Positions 1 through 7,911 of a stretch of 50,744 bases of DNA are shown here, piece by piece. This DNA comes from Alphaproteobacteria bacterium (GTDB taxonomy: Bacteria > Pseudomonadota > Alphaproteobacteria > Micavibrionales > Micavibrionaceae): assembly GCA_023150415.1 (NCBI GenBank), contig JAKLKY010000011.1, forward strand, positions 1 through 50,744, written 5' to 3'. Numbering within the stretch: position 1 is the first letter of the stretch; each line of letters opens with the position of its first letter. The position numbers were made by a program, and so were the translations under genes. The notes under the pieces were generated by a model. It ran no database searches. It was given only the letters and a program-made list of their open reading frames with translations, and was not told the origin of the DNA.

Positions 1-555
1 CTCGGCAATCTCGCGCCAGCCCGCGGCGTCAATCTGTGTATCCTGCGTGATTTTGTTGTGGCGCTTGTAGGTTTCAATCACGTCTTCGAATTCATGGTGA
101 TCGACATCCAGCACGACGCTGCCGAACATCTGGATGAAGCGGCGGTAGGAATCCCAGGCAAACCGCTCATTGCCCGACAGCCTGGCCAGACCCACGACCG
201 TTTCATCGTTCAGGCCCAGATTTAAAACCGTATCCATCATCCCAGGCATGGAGACCCGCGCGCCCGATCGCACCGACACCAGCAGCGGATTGGTCGTATC
301 GCCGAATTTAGCGCTCACGGCTTTCTCGACATTCGCCAGCGCCTGATTGACCTGATCCTTCAGTGCAGCGGGATATTGCTTGCCATTTTGATAATAATGG
401 GTGCAGACCTCGGTCGTGATGGTAAAGCCGGGGGGAACAGGCAGGCCCAGACCAGCCATTTCCGCCAGGTTGGCACCTTTGCCGCCCAGCAGATTTTTCA
501 TGGCCGCCTTGCCTTCGTTCTTGCCGCCACCAAAACCGTAAACCCATTGCGTCAT
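1..555 (-). CDS. ppdK: Pyruvate phosphate dikinase, N-terminal part (cut by window edge)
   Basis: Interconverts pyruvate, ATP and phosphate with phosphoenolpyruvate, AMP and pyrophosphate in central carbon metabolism. About 185 residues of the N-terminal nucleotide-binding (ATP-grasp) domain are visible. They open [11 protein letters not shown] and continue with the family's KGANLAEM and [13 protein letters not shown] segments and a [17 protein letters not shown] segment, all typical of PPDK rather than of PEP synthase. The ATG at 555 has a strong GGAGGG ribosome site a few bases upstream. The rest of this roughly 880-residue enzyme lies left of the window. It sits 35 bases downstream of the GNAT gene on the same strand and may be co-transcribed with it. 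Identity is secure; completeness cannot be judged. Confidence 0.93.
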   Translation of the reverse strand, partial: MTQWVYGFGGGKNEGKAAMKNLLGGKGANLAEMAGLGLPVPPGFTITTEVCTHYYQNGKQYPAALKDQVNQALANVEKAVSAKFGDTTNPLLVSVRSGARVSMPGMMDTVLNLGLNDETVVGLARLSGNERFAWDSYRRFIQMFGSVVLDVDHHEFEDVIETYKRHNKITQDTQIDAAGWREIAE

Positions 556-590
556 TAAACCCTCCGCCTAAGCTCTATTTTGCCAAGGGT

Positions 591-1124
591 TTAGCACAAA
601 TCCTTCACCAGCATCAAGCAGAGTTGGTCGTCGACGGGTTTGAATTCCCCGGCGGTGACAATCTTTCGGTCATAGGTCACACCCTGCCCGTCGGGGCGGT
701 AGCCCAATTTGATATAAAGACGCTGCGCTGGACCGAACCCCGCATGCAGGCCAAAGCTGATGCCGATGGCCTTGAATCCCTCCTGACGCGCCATTTTTTC
801 GCATGTTTCGATCAGGGCCGTAGCGATACCGCGCTGGCGGTATTCCGGTAATACCTTGATGTCCTGAATTTCGGGGATGAGATGAGCGCGGTAATAGGCG
901 TATTTCGGTTTGCGGTTGAAGATGCAATATCCCACCAATCGACCCGCCCGATGCGCGGTTAGAATGATCCGCTCGCCGCGCTTCTGGTAGTCATATTGCA
1001 AATCAATGTGCTCGGTGCCGTGACCACCGAAAGCCCGTTCATTCATGGCGGTCAAGGCCGGACGATCTTGATCTTCTGCGGTGCGGAGGGTTAAAGTGTC
1101 ATTCATGCGTTCATTCATGCTCAT
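591..1124 (-). CDS. GNAT family N-acetyltransferase
   Basis: A single GNAT domain fills the 177 residues. The acetyl-CoA binding motif A is visible as DIKVLPEYRQRGIATALIE (about residues 87-105), followed by the FGPAQRLYIKLGYRPDG segment typical of the family C-terminus. The substrate cannot be told from sequence. Three in-frame ATGs lie within the first seven codons (1124, 1118, 1106) and none has a clear ribosome site, so the start is uncertain. Its 5' end overlaps the 5' end of the divergent exported-protein gene starting at 1096. It probably reads into ppdK. Confidence 0.85.
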   Translation of the reverse strand: MSMNERMNDTLTLRTAEDQDRPALTAMNERAFGGHGTEHIDLQYDYQKRGERIILTAHRAGRLVGYCIFNRKPKYAYYRAHLIPEIQDIKVLPEYRQRGIATALIETCEKMARQEGFKAIGISFGLHAGFGPAQRLYIKLGYRPDGQGVTYDRKIVTAGEFKPVDDQLCLMLVKDLC

Positions 1125-1524
1125 GGCCGTTCTGTTGTGCCTGACTTATCCGGCTACTGCTCAAAGCCTGAAATATAAAACCTATATTTCACCTGAAAAT
1201 CAAACGCCAACAGAAACAGAAGAAGAGCAACGCGCGAAAATCTGGGAGAAATACAAGGCGCTGGCGGCCGGGCGTGACCCCGATCAGGAAACGCCGGAAG
1301 AGGCGGAGAAAGATGCGGATATGCAAGGCGCTGCGGATCAGGCACCAGAGAGCGAGCAGGCCGCGCCGCGCGGGCTGAATGCCATTCTAGACGATGTGCG
1401 CCAATCAAAAGAAAAGCGCGGCAAGCTGCATACGCTGACGATTACGAAGCCTAAGGCGCCTGAGGTGCCGGAACCGGCGAAACCGAAGCAGGCGCTGTCG
1501 AACCACCCTGCTGCTTCTGATTAA
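1096..1524 (+). CDS. Exported hypothetical protein, Glu/Lys/Pro-rich
   Basis: I do not recognise the family. The product (about 142 residues) begins with a cleavable signal peptide (hydrophobic LMAVLLCLTYPATAQ, likely cut after ATA or AQ), so it is probably periplasmic. The mature part is short, strongly charged and low in complexity, rich in Glu, Lys, Pro and Ala, and probably largely disordered. I chose the GTG at 1096 because a GGAGGG site sits 5-6 bases before it; the ATGs at 1105 and 1117 lack that spacing. The gene overlaps the divergent GNAT gene at its 5' end and the convergent gene at 1451-1852 by 74 bases at its 3' end. Confidence 0.7.
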   Translation: MSFMRSFMLMAVLLCLTYPATAQSLKYKTYISPENQTPTETEEEQRAKIWEKYKALAAGRDPDQETPEEAEKDADMQGAADQAPESEQAAPRGLNAILDDVRQSKEKRGKLHTLTITKPKAPEVPEPAKPKQALSNHPAASD

Positions 1525-1852
1525 CCAAAGCCCAACATTTCTGAGCTGGCAATTGCATATAAGCGTCGATAAACGGCATTTCCGCCGCTTGATCGTCGGC
1601 GGGGACATTAAAGGGCACAAAATTTCCCGCTACGTAATGGTAATATCCAACGCTTTGAAGAAAGGCACCAAACTCCTGCGGGCTCTGGAGCGTATCTCGA
1701 ACGCGTTTATAAGCTTCGTATATGCGCTGGGAGAAAAAGAATTCCGTGACATGGTCCGTCTCAGGATGCTTAAGTCGCCCCACGATGAACACCTTGCCGT
1801 TGTTCAGGATATGTTGCTGGGTTGTGCAATCAAAATCTTCAAGTGTTTTCAT
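1451..1852 (-). CDS. Hypothetical protein, 133 aa
   Basis: Unrecognised soluble protein starting MKTLEDFDCTTQQ. It looks folded up to about residue 110 (mixed aromatic and charged residues such as YEAYKRVRDTL and SVGYYHYVAGNF) and ends in an Ala/Pro/Ser-rich tail. No signal peptide or membrane segment is seen. I prefer it over the opposing plus-strand frame because its composition is protein-like and the plus frame has an unlikely Cys/Lys-rich tail. The last 74 bases overlap the convergent exported-protein gene, so the Pro-rich tail may only reflect the antisense of that gene. It is AT-richer than its neighbours. Confidence 0.6.
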   Translation of the reverse strand: MKTLEDFDCTTQQHILNNGKVFIVGRLKHPETDHVTEFFFSQRIYEAYKRVRDTLQSPQEFGAFLQSVGYYHYVAGNFVPFNVPADDQAAEMPFIDAYMQLPAQKCWALVNQKQQGGSTAPASVSPVPAPQAP

Positions 1853-1904
1853 TTTTAGATTTTTAAAATTCTATTTAAAATATGTCAACAAAAAATAAAA
1901 GCTT

Positions 1905-2939
1905 GTGATCAGCGCGTTTCGCGATAGATTTTCCACCATGCTCAGGAGTCAAAAGAAATCAACGCCTTCCGGGGATAAATCCGCCCTGCAGACACTGGCG
2001 GAGTGTCTCGAAACGGACATGAATGCCGTCAACGGCACCATTATGGTGCAGATGCAATCCCCCGTGGCCTTGATCCCGCAGCTGGCGGGGTATCTGATCG
2101 CCAGCGGCGGCAAGCGCATCCGGCCCTTGCTGACGCTGGCCTGTACGCAAATTTTTGATGGCGACATGAAGCGCGCGCATGGACTGGCGGCCTGTGTTGA
2201 ATTCATCCACACGGCCACCTTGCTGCATGATGATGTGGTGGATGAAAGCCAGCAACGGCGCGGGCAGGATTCAGCCAATCATATCTTTGGTAATCAAGCC
2301 AGCGTGCTGGTGGGCGATTTCCTGTTTGCTCGCGCGTTTCAGCTGATGGTAGCCGATGGGTCCTTAGAGGTTTTGCGCATTCTCTCCGACGCGGCAGCGA
2401 TTATTGCGCAGGGGGAAGTGCTGCAACTTTCAGCGGCGAACAACATCGCCACGACGCTTGATCAATATCTGGAGATTATCCGCGCCAAGACGGCCGCTCT
2501 GTTTGCTGCGGCGTGCGAGGTTGGGCCTGTGATTGCCGATGTTCCAAACTATGCACGGGCGATGGCGGAATATGGGCTTAATCTTGGAATCGTGTTTCAA
2601 ATTACCGATGATATTCTCGATTATACCGGCGGGCTGGGTAAGGATCGCGGTGATGATTTCCGCGAAGGCAAGATGACCGCGCCAGTGATCTTCGCGCTGA
2701 AAAACGCCAACAATGAAGAACGCGCGTTCTGGACACGCTGCTTGCAGAATAAGGAGCAAAGGCCCGACGATTTCGAGCGCGCGCTGGTTTTGCTGCAGCA
2801 GCATCAAGCACTGGAACGGACGCGGGAACTTATCGCGATCTATGCACAAAACGCGCGCATAGGTCTGCAGCAAATGCCTGCTACGGCATTACGGGACTTG
2901 CTGATCGATCTGGTCAGTGAAACCGCCGCACGGGCGTAA
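1905..2939 (+). CDS. ispB: Polyprenyl (octaprenyl-type) diphosphate synthase
   Basis: Chain-elongating trans-prenyltransferase that condenses isopentenyl diphosphate onto an allylic diphosphate to make the ubiquinone side chain. The first aspartate-rich motif is seen as LLHDDVVDESQQRRG (about residues 107-121) and the second as QITDDILDYTGG (about 231-242). The conserved GGKRIRP segment is also present (about residues 68-74). The 344-residue length fits the long-chain class of the family. The longest frame begins with GTG at 1905, but an ATG at 1938 gives a start equally consistent with the family; neither has a good ribosome site. Exact chain length made cannot be read from sequence. Confidence 0.9.
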   Translation: MISAFRDRFSTMLRSQKKSTPSGDKSALQTLAECLETDMNAVNGTIMVQMQSPVALIPQLAGYLIASGGKRIRPLLTLACTQIFDGDMKRAHGLAACVEFIHTATLLHDDVVDESQQRRGQDSANHIFGNQASVLVGDFLFARAFQLMVADGSLEVLRILSDAAAIIAQGEVLQLSAANNIATTLDQYLEIIRAKTAALFAAACEVGPVIADVPNYARAMAEYGLNLGIVFQITDDILDYTGGLGKDRGDDFREGKMTAPVIFALKNANNEERAFWTRCLQNKEQRPDDFERALVLLQQHQALERTRELIAIYAQNARIGLQQMPATALRDLLIDLVSETAARA

Positions 2940-3018
2940 GAATTAGGCTCAGGCCTCATTCATTTAAGAAACTATTTGCAACAATGTAACCGCAGCCCGC
3001 TGCTCCAGCGCGAGAGGT

Positions 3019-3149
3019 GCAGAAAACGCAGAGTTTTTTAGAAAAAAGTTTTTAAACACAGAGAACACGAAGCTCTCGGAGAGTGTCTATGAACTCTTTT
3101 TCCTCCGTGAACCCCGTGTAAATATACCTTTCTTCTCTGCGTTCTCTGC
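3019..3149. repeat. Imperfect nested extragenic palindrome
   Basis: Outer arms at 3019-3033 and 3135-3149 are inverted copies matching at 14 of 15 positions (GCAGAAAACGCAGAG against CTCTGCGTTCTCTGC). Inner arms near 3057-3072 and 3102-3118 pair less well (about 11 of 16), and a small CTCTCGGAGAG hairpin lies near the centre. The element fills most of the 273-base gap between the convergent ispB and hrcA genes, so it may also end transcription or be a decayed repetitive palindrome. Arms of this CACAGAG/CTCTGCG type are common in bacterial extragenic repeats, but I could not count copies elsewhere. Confidence 0.5.
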
Positions 3150-3212
3150 GCCTATGCGGTTAGAATATTTGAATCCTTGTAGGACTTATTTTTTAATCAA
3201 TGAGGGCAGAAC

Positions 3213-4253
3213 CTAATCCGTCTCCAGCAGCCGGGAAATCACGCGCGAGGTGTAATCGACCATCGGCACGATCCGGTCGTAGTCCAGGCGGGTGGGACCG
3301 ATGACGCCAATGGCACCGATCACGCGCTCTGTGGCGTCCTTATAAGGAGAAATGATCATCGACCAGCCGCTCTGGCCGAAAATCTTGTTCTCGGCGCCAA
3401 TAAAAATCTGCACACCATCTGCGCTATCAACATGCTGCAGCAATTGCAGCATGGTTTGTTGCTGCTCCAGCACGGATAACAGGGCACGGGCGCGCTCCAG
3501 ATCCTCCAGCGCCTTTAAATCATTCAGCAAATGCGACTGGCCTCGGATAATCAGACGGCCCTGCGTTCCTTGAATTCCGGGCAACGCTAATCCTTGCTGC
3601 ACCAGCCGCTGCGTGATGGTATCAAGTTGGCTGCGCTGCTCCCGCATCTCCACTTCGATATCATGCTGCGCTTGCGTGATTGTTTTCCCCGCCATGCGCG
3701 CAGTCAGGTAATTGCCTGCACTGACAAGGGCGCCCTCGGGAATTTCACCCTGAACATCCAGAACGCGATTTTCTACCATGCCGCTGTCGAACACCAGAAC
3801 GGCAAGAATTTGCCCTGGTCGCAAAGGGACAAACTGCACATGCCGGATTGTACCGCTCATCTTCGGCGCGATCACCAGCGAAGCACAAGATGCCAAGCCA
3901 GAAAGCAAGCGGGTGCTGGTATCAAGGATATCCTCCACCCCGCGACCGGCCGCCGCACAGGCCGCTTCAATGCGGGTTCGCTCTTCCGTGCTCAGACGAC
4001 CGCTTTGCATCAGGCCATCGACATACAGGCGCAGGCCCTGCTCCGTCGGCAGTCGCCCGGCAGACGTATGCGGCGCATACAGCAATCCTGCTTCCTCCAG
4101 ATCGGCCATGACATTTCGAATGGTGGCCGGTGATAAATTCAAGCCCGAGCCGCGCGAGAGCGTACGAGAGCCCACAGGTTCGCCGCCATTGAGATACGCA
4201 TCAACGATCAGTCGAAAAACAGTGCGCGAACGGTCGTTAAGCTCTGAGATCAT
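3213..4253 (-). CDS. hrcA: Heat-inducible transcription repressor HrcA
   Basis: Represses heat-shock genes by binding the CIRCE operator, with GroEL helping it fold. The N-terminal winged helix is recognisable ([20 protein letters not shown], then [19 protein letters not shown] and [19 protein letters not shown]), followed by the GAF-like and dimerisation parts ending near [21 protein letters not shown] set the start at the ATG at 4253 because HrcA proteins begin with this ELNDRS stretch; the frame is open 45 codons further upstream, which would run into the divergent rph leader. Length 346 residues is normal. I found no CIRCE operator in this window, so its targets (groESL in many relatives) probably lie elsewhere. 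Confidence 0.95.
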   Translation of the reverse strand: MISELNDRSRTVFRLIVDAYLNGGEPVGSRTLSRGSGLNLSPATIRNVMADLEEAGLLYAPHTSAGRLPTEQGLRLYVDGLMQSGRLSTEERTRIEAACAAAGRGVEDILDTSTRLLSGLASCASLVIAPKMSGTIRHVQFVPLRPGQILAVLVFDSGMVENRVLDVQGEIPEGALVSAGNYLTARMAGKTITQAQHDIEVEMREQRSQLDTITQRLVQQGLALPGIQGTQGRLIIRGQSHLLNDLKALEDLERARALLSVLEQQQTMLQLLQHVDSADGVQIFIGAENKIFGQSGWSMIISPYKDATERVIGAIGVIGPTRLDYDRIVPMVDYTSRVISRLLETD

Positions 4254-4282
4254 GGAAAGAAATATAGATCGCCTTGAAAAAA

Positions 4283-4310
4283 TTGACAATTCCGCAACAA
4301 ACGCTAGGCT
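4283..4310 (+). promoter_or_regulatory. Possible sigma-70 promoter for rph-rdgB
   Basis: A perfect TTGACA at 4283-4288 is followed after 16 bases by TAGGCT, a weak -10 match. It lies 35 bases before the rph ATG in the 91-base hrcA/rph divergent gap. The -35 is convincing; the -10 is not, though alphaproteobacterial -10 boxes are often poor. Confidence 0.35.
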
Positions 4311-4344
4311 GGTTCTGGTAACAAAAGAAAAGGAAGCCTTGGAA

Positions 4345-5064
4345 ATGACCCGTCCCTCCGGCCGCGCACCGCACAATCTGCGCGCCATTGAACTGATTCC
4401 CCATGTCTCGAAGCACGCGGAAGGTTCGTGCCTTGTGAAGTTCGGCGATACGCATGTGCTGTGTCTGGCGACGGTGGAGGACCGCGTGCCGCATTGGATG
4501 AAGGGCGGCGGTGCCGGTTGGGTGACGGGAGAATACGGGATGCTGCCACGATCGACAGGTCAGCGCATGGACCGCGAAGCCGCCAAGGGCCGCCAGTCGG
4601 GCCGGACGCAGGAAATCCAGCGCCTGATTGGACGCGCGCTGCGTGCTGTTGTTGATATGAAAGCACTGGGCGAGCGCCAGGTAAAGGTGGATTGCGACGT
4701 GATCCAGGCCGATGGCGGCACGCGCACGGCTTCGGTCACCGGCGGATTCGTCGCGATGGTTTTGGCGTTCCAGCATATGATGACGATCGGGATGCTGAAA
4801 TCACTACCGATTACGGATACTGTGGCCGCGATTTCTTGCGGCGTGTATCAGGGCGCGTCGGTGATTGATCTTGATTATGATGAGGATTCAACGGCAGAAA
4901 CCGATGCGAATTTTGTTATCACCGGTAAGGGCGGTATTGTTGAAGTGCAAGGCACGGCGGAGCGCGAGCCCTTCACGGAGGAACAATTCCTGGGCCTGCT
5001 CAATCTGGCGCGCACGGGCTGCGGCCAGTTATCGGCACTGCAGCGGCAGGTTTTGGGACTTTGA
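4345..5064 (+). CDS. rph: Ribonuclease PH
   Basis: Phosphate-dependent 3'-5' exoribonuclease that trims tRNA precursors. The 239-residue product starts [17 protein letters not shown] and carries the family's [31 protein letters not shown] and [20 protein letters not shown] stretches, with the second half [19 protein letters not shown] and [17 protein letters not shown]. The frame is open far upstream, but the ATG at 4345 matches the universal family start and follows an AAGGA-like site. It is divergent from hrcA, an arrangement common in Alphaproteobacteria, and its stop overlaps the start of rdgB. Confidence 0.96.
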   Translation: MTRPSGRAPHNLRAIELIPHVSKHAEGSCLVKFGDTHVLCLATVEDRVPHWMKGGGAGWVTGEYGMLPRSTGQRMDREAAKGRQSGRTQEIQRLIGRALRAVVDMKALGERQVKVDCDVIQADGGTRTASVTGGFVAMVLAFQHMMTIGMLKSLPITDTVAAISCGVYQGASVIDLDYDEDSTAETDANFVITGKGGIVEVQGTAEREPFTEEQFLGLLNLARTGCGQLSALQRQVLGL

Positions 5065-5657
5065 AGGCATTCATCAACAACACGCTTATCCTCGCCACGC
5101 ACAATCAGGGCAAGGTGCGGGAAATCGCCGAACTTCTGAAACCCCTGAATTTGACGGTTATCAGTGCTGCTGAAAAGAATTTGCCGGAGCCCGACGAAAC
5201 CGAAACGAGCTTTACTGGCAATGCGCGTCTAAAGGCGATGGCAGCGGCGCAGGCTTCCGGTTTAACCGCCCTGGCCGATGACAGCGGCTTTTGCGTCGAT
5301 GCACTGGACGGCGCGCCGGGCGTGTATTCGGCACGATGGGCCGGACCACGCAAAGATTTTAAACTGGCGATGCAGCGCGTCCATGATGCGCTTGTTGCAA
5401 AAAATATTTCATTTCAAACACGGCCGCGCGCATCCTTTGTTTGCGTGCTGGCTCTCGCCCAGCCCGACGGAACTTGCGAAACCTTTGAAGGGAAAATCGA
5501 CGGCCATGTGATCTGGCCACCGCGTGGCGATAAGGGTTTTGGCTATGATCCTATTTTCGTGCCCGATGGCCATGATCAAACCTTTGCCGAGTTTGATACG
5601 GCGTTGAAAAACGCCATTTCGCACCGCGCGCGGGCGTTTAAATTATTTATAAGCTGA
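5061..5657 (+). CDS. rdgB: XTP/dITP diphosphatase (non-canonical purine NTP pyrophosphatase)
   Basis: Hydrolyses ITP, dITP and XTP to monophosphates, keeping deaminated purines out of nucleic acids. The diagnostic [11 protein letters not shown] motif (about residues 12-22), [22 protein letters not shown], and [12 protein letters not shown] are all present; 198 residues is the normal size. The only fitting start is TTG at 5061, whose bases overlap the rph stop (TTGA), so translation is probably coupled to rph. Confidence 0.95.
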   Translation: MKAFINNTLILATHNQGKVREIAELLKPLNLTVISAAEKNLPEPDETETSFTGNARLKAMAAAQASGLTALADDSGFCVDALDGAPGVYSARWAGPRKDFKLAMQRVHDALVAKNISFQTRPRASFVCVLALAQPDGTCETFEGKIDGHVIWPPRGDKGFGYDPIFVPDGHDQTFAEFDTALKNAISHRARAFKLFIS

Positions 5658-5713
5658 AACTGTTACTAATATTTAAGTTTTTTTCATAATATTATTGCCT
5701 TGCTTTCCGCTTT

Positions 5714-6718
5714 ATGATAAACGTAACCATGCCTTATGCACACAGCCCCATCCATAACTTGGCAGACCGTATCGTAGATTTAGCTCTGAGGCGCCTAAGT
5801 CAGAGGCAGGATAAAACTAAGCCAGTTGTTTTGCTGATGGGAGAAAATCACTCTATTCCGGAGCATTTCTGTCTTCAAATGCTGGTAATTAAAAGACTCA
5901 AAGAGCGTGGAAAACGTATAGCATGCGGTATTGAAGATTCCTGTGACCAAGTCGAAAGGGTGTTCTCAGTTTATCATCCAAAACTTCCTGTTCCTAAATT
6001 CCAAGATCCTGACGGCGAGATTGCATTAAAGGCTTCGAGCTTGCTTAACATGACTTCAGCACCTTTAAGTCATTACGCAAGAATAGTATTTCTTGCACAA
6101 GAAAGTATTCCAATACGCTATAACAGTTTGGCAAAACCTCTTAATAACGGCATAGCACTGAATCTGGATAATCAACGTAACAAAAAAGCATTTCAGAGTG
6201 TAGGCGCTGATCTGGGTGCCAATTTCGCGATAAATTCAGATTTATGCCTAGAAACAAAGGCTGCAAATAATTTAATGAGTGAAATTGGCAGAGGCTTCAT
6301 AACCGAAACGCCGGATCTCGATGTCTATATCCAGATATGCGGACGTGCGCATGTCTTAGGAGACACAAAACAAGGGATACCCTACGATGGAAGTTTAAGT
6401 GATCTCTATAAAAAAGACGGCTATGAAGTTTTGGCGTTTTGTTCAACGATTCATGGGAAGGCAAAGGATTTTGATTCGACACCTCTCAAGGCAGAAGAAA
6501 ATGTGATCGGCGTAAAGTTGCAAGGGCCGTCATTCCTAAGAGAACATGATCCTGGTGCAAATAGAGAAAAAGGCCATATTAAGCATCTATTTCGTGAATG
6601 TGAACTGGGGCTGAATTTGGAAGATGTTGAACAGACAATTCTTCGTTGGAGAATGGAAATTATTTCTTTCTTCGCACAGCTAGCAGACCAATCATCACCG
6701 AAAATGCTTCATCCATAG
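5714..6718 (+). CDS. Unknown protein with GENH and GRAH motifs (TraB/ChaN/EreA-like candidate)
   Basis: I recognise no close family, but two motifs stand out. GENHSIPEH sits at residues 43-51, directly after a hydrophobic beta strand (VVLLM), and GRAHVLGD at residues 210-217 follows another (DVYIQIC). Two G-x-x-H type motifs in this arrangement are the hallmark of the TIKI/TraB and ChaN/erythromycin-esterase-like superfamily of metal-dependent hydrolases, so I infer a related fold. No signal peptide or membrane segment is seen, implying a cytoplasmic protein of 334 residues. The gene is clearly AT-richer than rph, rdgB and hemW around it and splits their usual order, which suggests horizontal gain. 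Substrate unknown. Confidence 0.6.
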   Translation: MINVTMPYAHSPIHNLADRIVDLALRRLSQRQDKTKPVVLLMGENHSIPEHFCLQMLVIKRLKERGKRIACGIEDSCDQVERVFSVYHPKLPVPKFQDPDGEIALKASSLLNMTSAPLSHYARIVFLAQESIPIRYNSLAKPLNNGIALNLDNQRNKKAFQSVGADLGANFAINSDLCLETKAANNLMSEIGRGFITETPDLDVYIQICGRAHVLGDTKQGIPYDGSLSDLYKKDGYEVLAFCSTIHGKAKDFDSTPLKAEENVIGVKLQGPSFLREHDPGANREKGHIKHLFRECELGLNLEDVEQTILRWRMEIISFFAQLADQSSPKMLHP

Positions 6719-6744
6719 GAAATTTGAACCGTTTTTATGTTTCA

Positions 6745-7911
6745 ATGAATACCGCCCTTTACATCCACTGGCCGTTTTGCGCGGTGAAATGCCCGTATTG
6801 CGATTTTAATGTGCATGTCGCGCAGGATATTGATCAGGCGCGCTGGGCGGTGGCGTATCGGCGCGGGCTGGATCATTACGCGCAGCTTTTGCCAGACCGC
6901 GCTATCAGCTCGGTTTATTTCGGGGGCGGCACGCCCTCGCTGATGGCCGCCGAAACTGTGGCCGCGATCATCGCCCATATCAAGGCGTTGTGGCCGCTGG
7001 CGCCTCAGGCCGAGATCACGCTCGAAGCCAATCCGACCTCCACCGAGATTGAGAAATTCAAAGCCTTTCGCGCCGCCGGAATCAATCGTCTATCGCTGGG
7101 GATTCAGGCGCTCAACGATCAAGCCCTGAAATTCCTGGGCCGCAAGCATGATGCTGCCGCTGCACACCGCGCTATTGAAACCGCGCGCAGCGTCTTTGAC
7201 CGTTTCTCCTTTGATCTCATCGCCGCGCGGCCCGGACAAAACCTCAAAGACTGGGAAGATGAGTTAAAGCAGGCAGCGCAACTCTCGGGCGGTCATCTCT
7301 CCGTCTATCACCTGACCATCGAGCGTAACACACCGTTTTATTTCCAGCATGCACAAGGCTTGTTCAACCTGCCTGATGATGATCTCTCGGCCGATTTGTA
7401 CGAGCGCACGCAGGATATTCTGGGCGCAGCAGGTCTGCCCACCTATGAGATTTCCAATCATGCTGCGCACGGCCATCAATCGGCGCATAATCTGGCCTAT
7501 TGGCATTACCGCGATTATATCGGCCTCGGCCCCGGCGCGCATGGGCGTTTGACATTAAACGGTGTAAAACACGCAACGCGTGAGCATCAGGCGCCACCGG
7601 TATGGCTGGATCGTGTCGAAAACAGCGGCAGCGCCGCACACGCATTTGAACCGTTGTCCGAACAAATGCAATTTGAAGAGTCGTTGATGGTGGGGCTGCG
7701 GTTGAGTGAGGGGATAAGTTTTTCTTCCTTCTCCGTTGAGGGAGAAACGTTTGAAAAGAAAATCCGAACGCTTATAGCCGAAGGTTTGCTCGAGCGCACA
7801 CAAACGCATCTGCGCGCCACGCTGGCGGGGCGCATGAAACTGAATGCGGTTATTGGGTTTCTGTTGGCGGATTCGCAGGAACAGACGTCGACGGGGGCGC
7901 AAACAGTGTAG
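6745..7911 (+). CDS. hemW: Radical SAM heme chaperone HemW (coproporphyrinogen oxidase-like)
   Basis: Radical SAM protein of the HemN-like family that binds heme and is thought to deliver it to respiratory enzymes. The CAVKCPYCDF cysteine motif (CxxxCxxC) is at residues 12-19 and supports the [4Fe-4S] cluster. SVYFGGGTPSLM, SLGIQALND and the GLGPGAHGRL segment are typical of HemW. The absence of HemN's longer N-terminal region and the 388-residue length argue against true HemN. The ATG at 6745 is chosen because HemW proteins begin just before the ALYIHWPFC strand; the frame is open 33 codons further up, overlapping the previous gene. The 3' end overlaps the convergent gene by 62 bases. Confidence 0.93.
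   Translation: MNTALYIHWPFCAVKCPYCDFNVHVAQDIDQARWAVAYRRGLDHYAQLLPDRAISSVYFGGGTPSLMAAETVAAIIAHIKALWPLAPQAEITLEANPTSTEIEKFKAFRAAGINRLSLGIQALNDQALKFLGRKHDAAAAHRAIETARSVFDRFSFDLIAARPGQNLKDWEDELKQAAQLSGGHLSVYHLTIERNTPFYFQHAQGLFNLPDDDLSADLYERTQDILGAAGLPTYEISNHAAHGHQSAHNLAYWHYRDYIGLGPGAHGRLTLNGVKHATREHQAPPVWLDRVENSGSAAHAFEPLSEQMQFEESLMVGLRLSEGISFSSFSVEGETFEKKIRTLIAEGLLERTQTHLRATLAGRMKLNAVIGFLLADSQEQTSTGAQTV

Noticed and set aside
1553-1858. Plus-strand frame of 101 codons
   Set aside because: Opposes the more protein-like minus-strand gene and has no start context.
3778-4344. N-terminal extension of the rph frame
   Set aside because: It runs antisense through hrcA; RNase PH family begins at MTRPSGRAP (4345).
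4254-4344. CIRCE operator next to hrcA
   Set aside because: I looked for TTAGCACTC and GAGTGCTAA here and before grpE and dnaK and saw no match.
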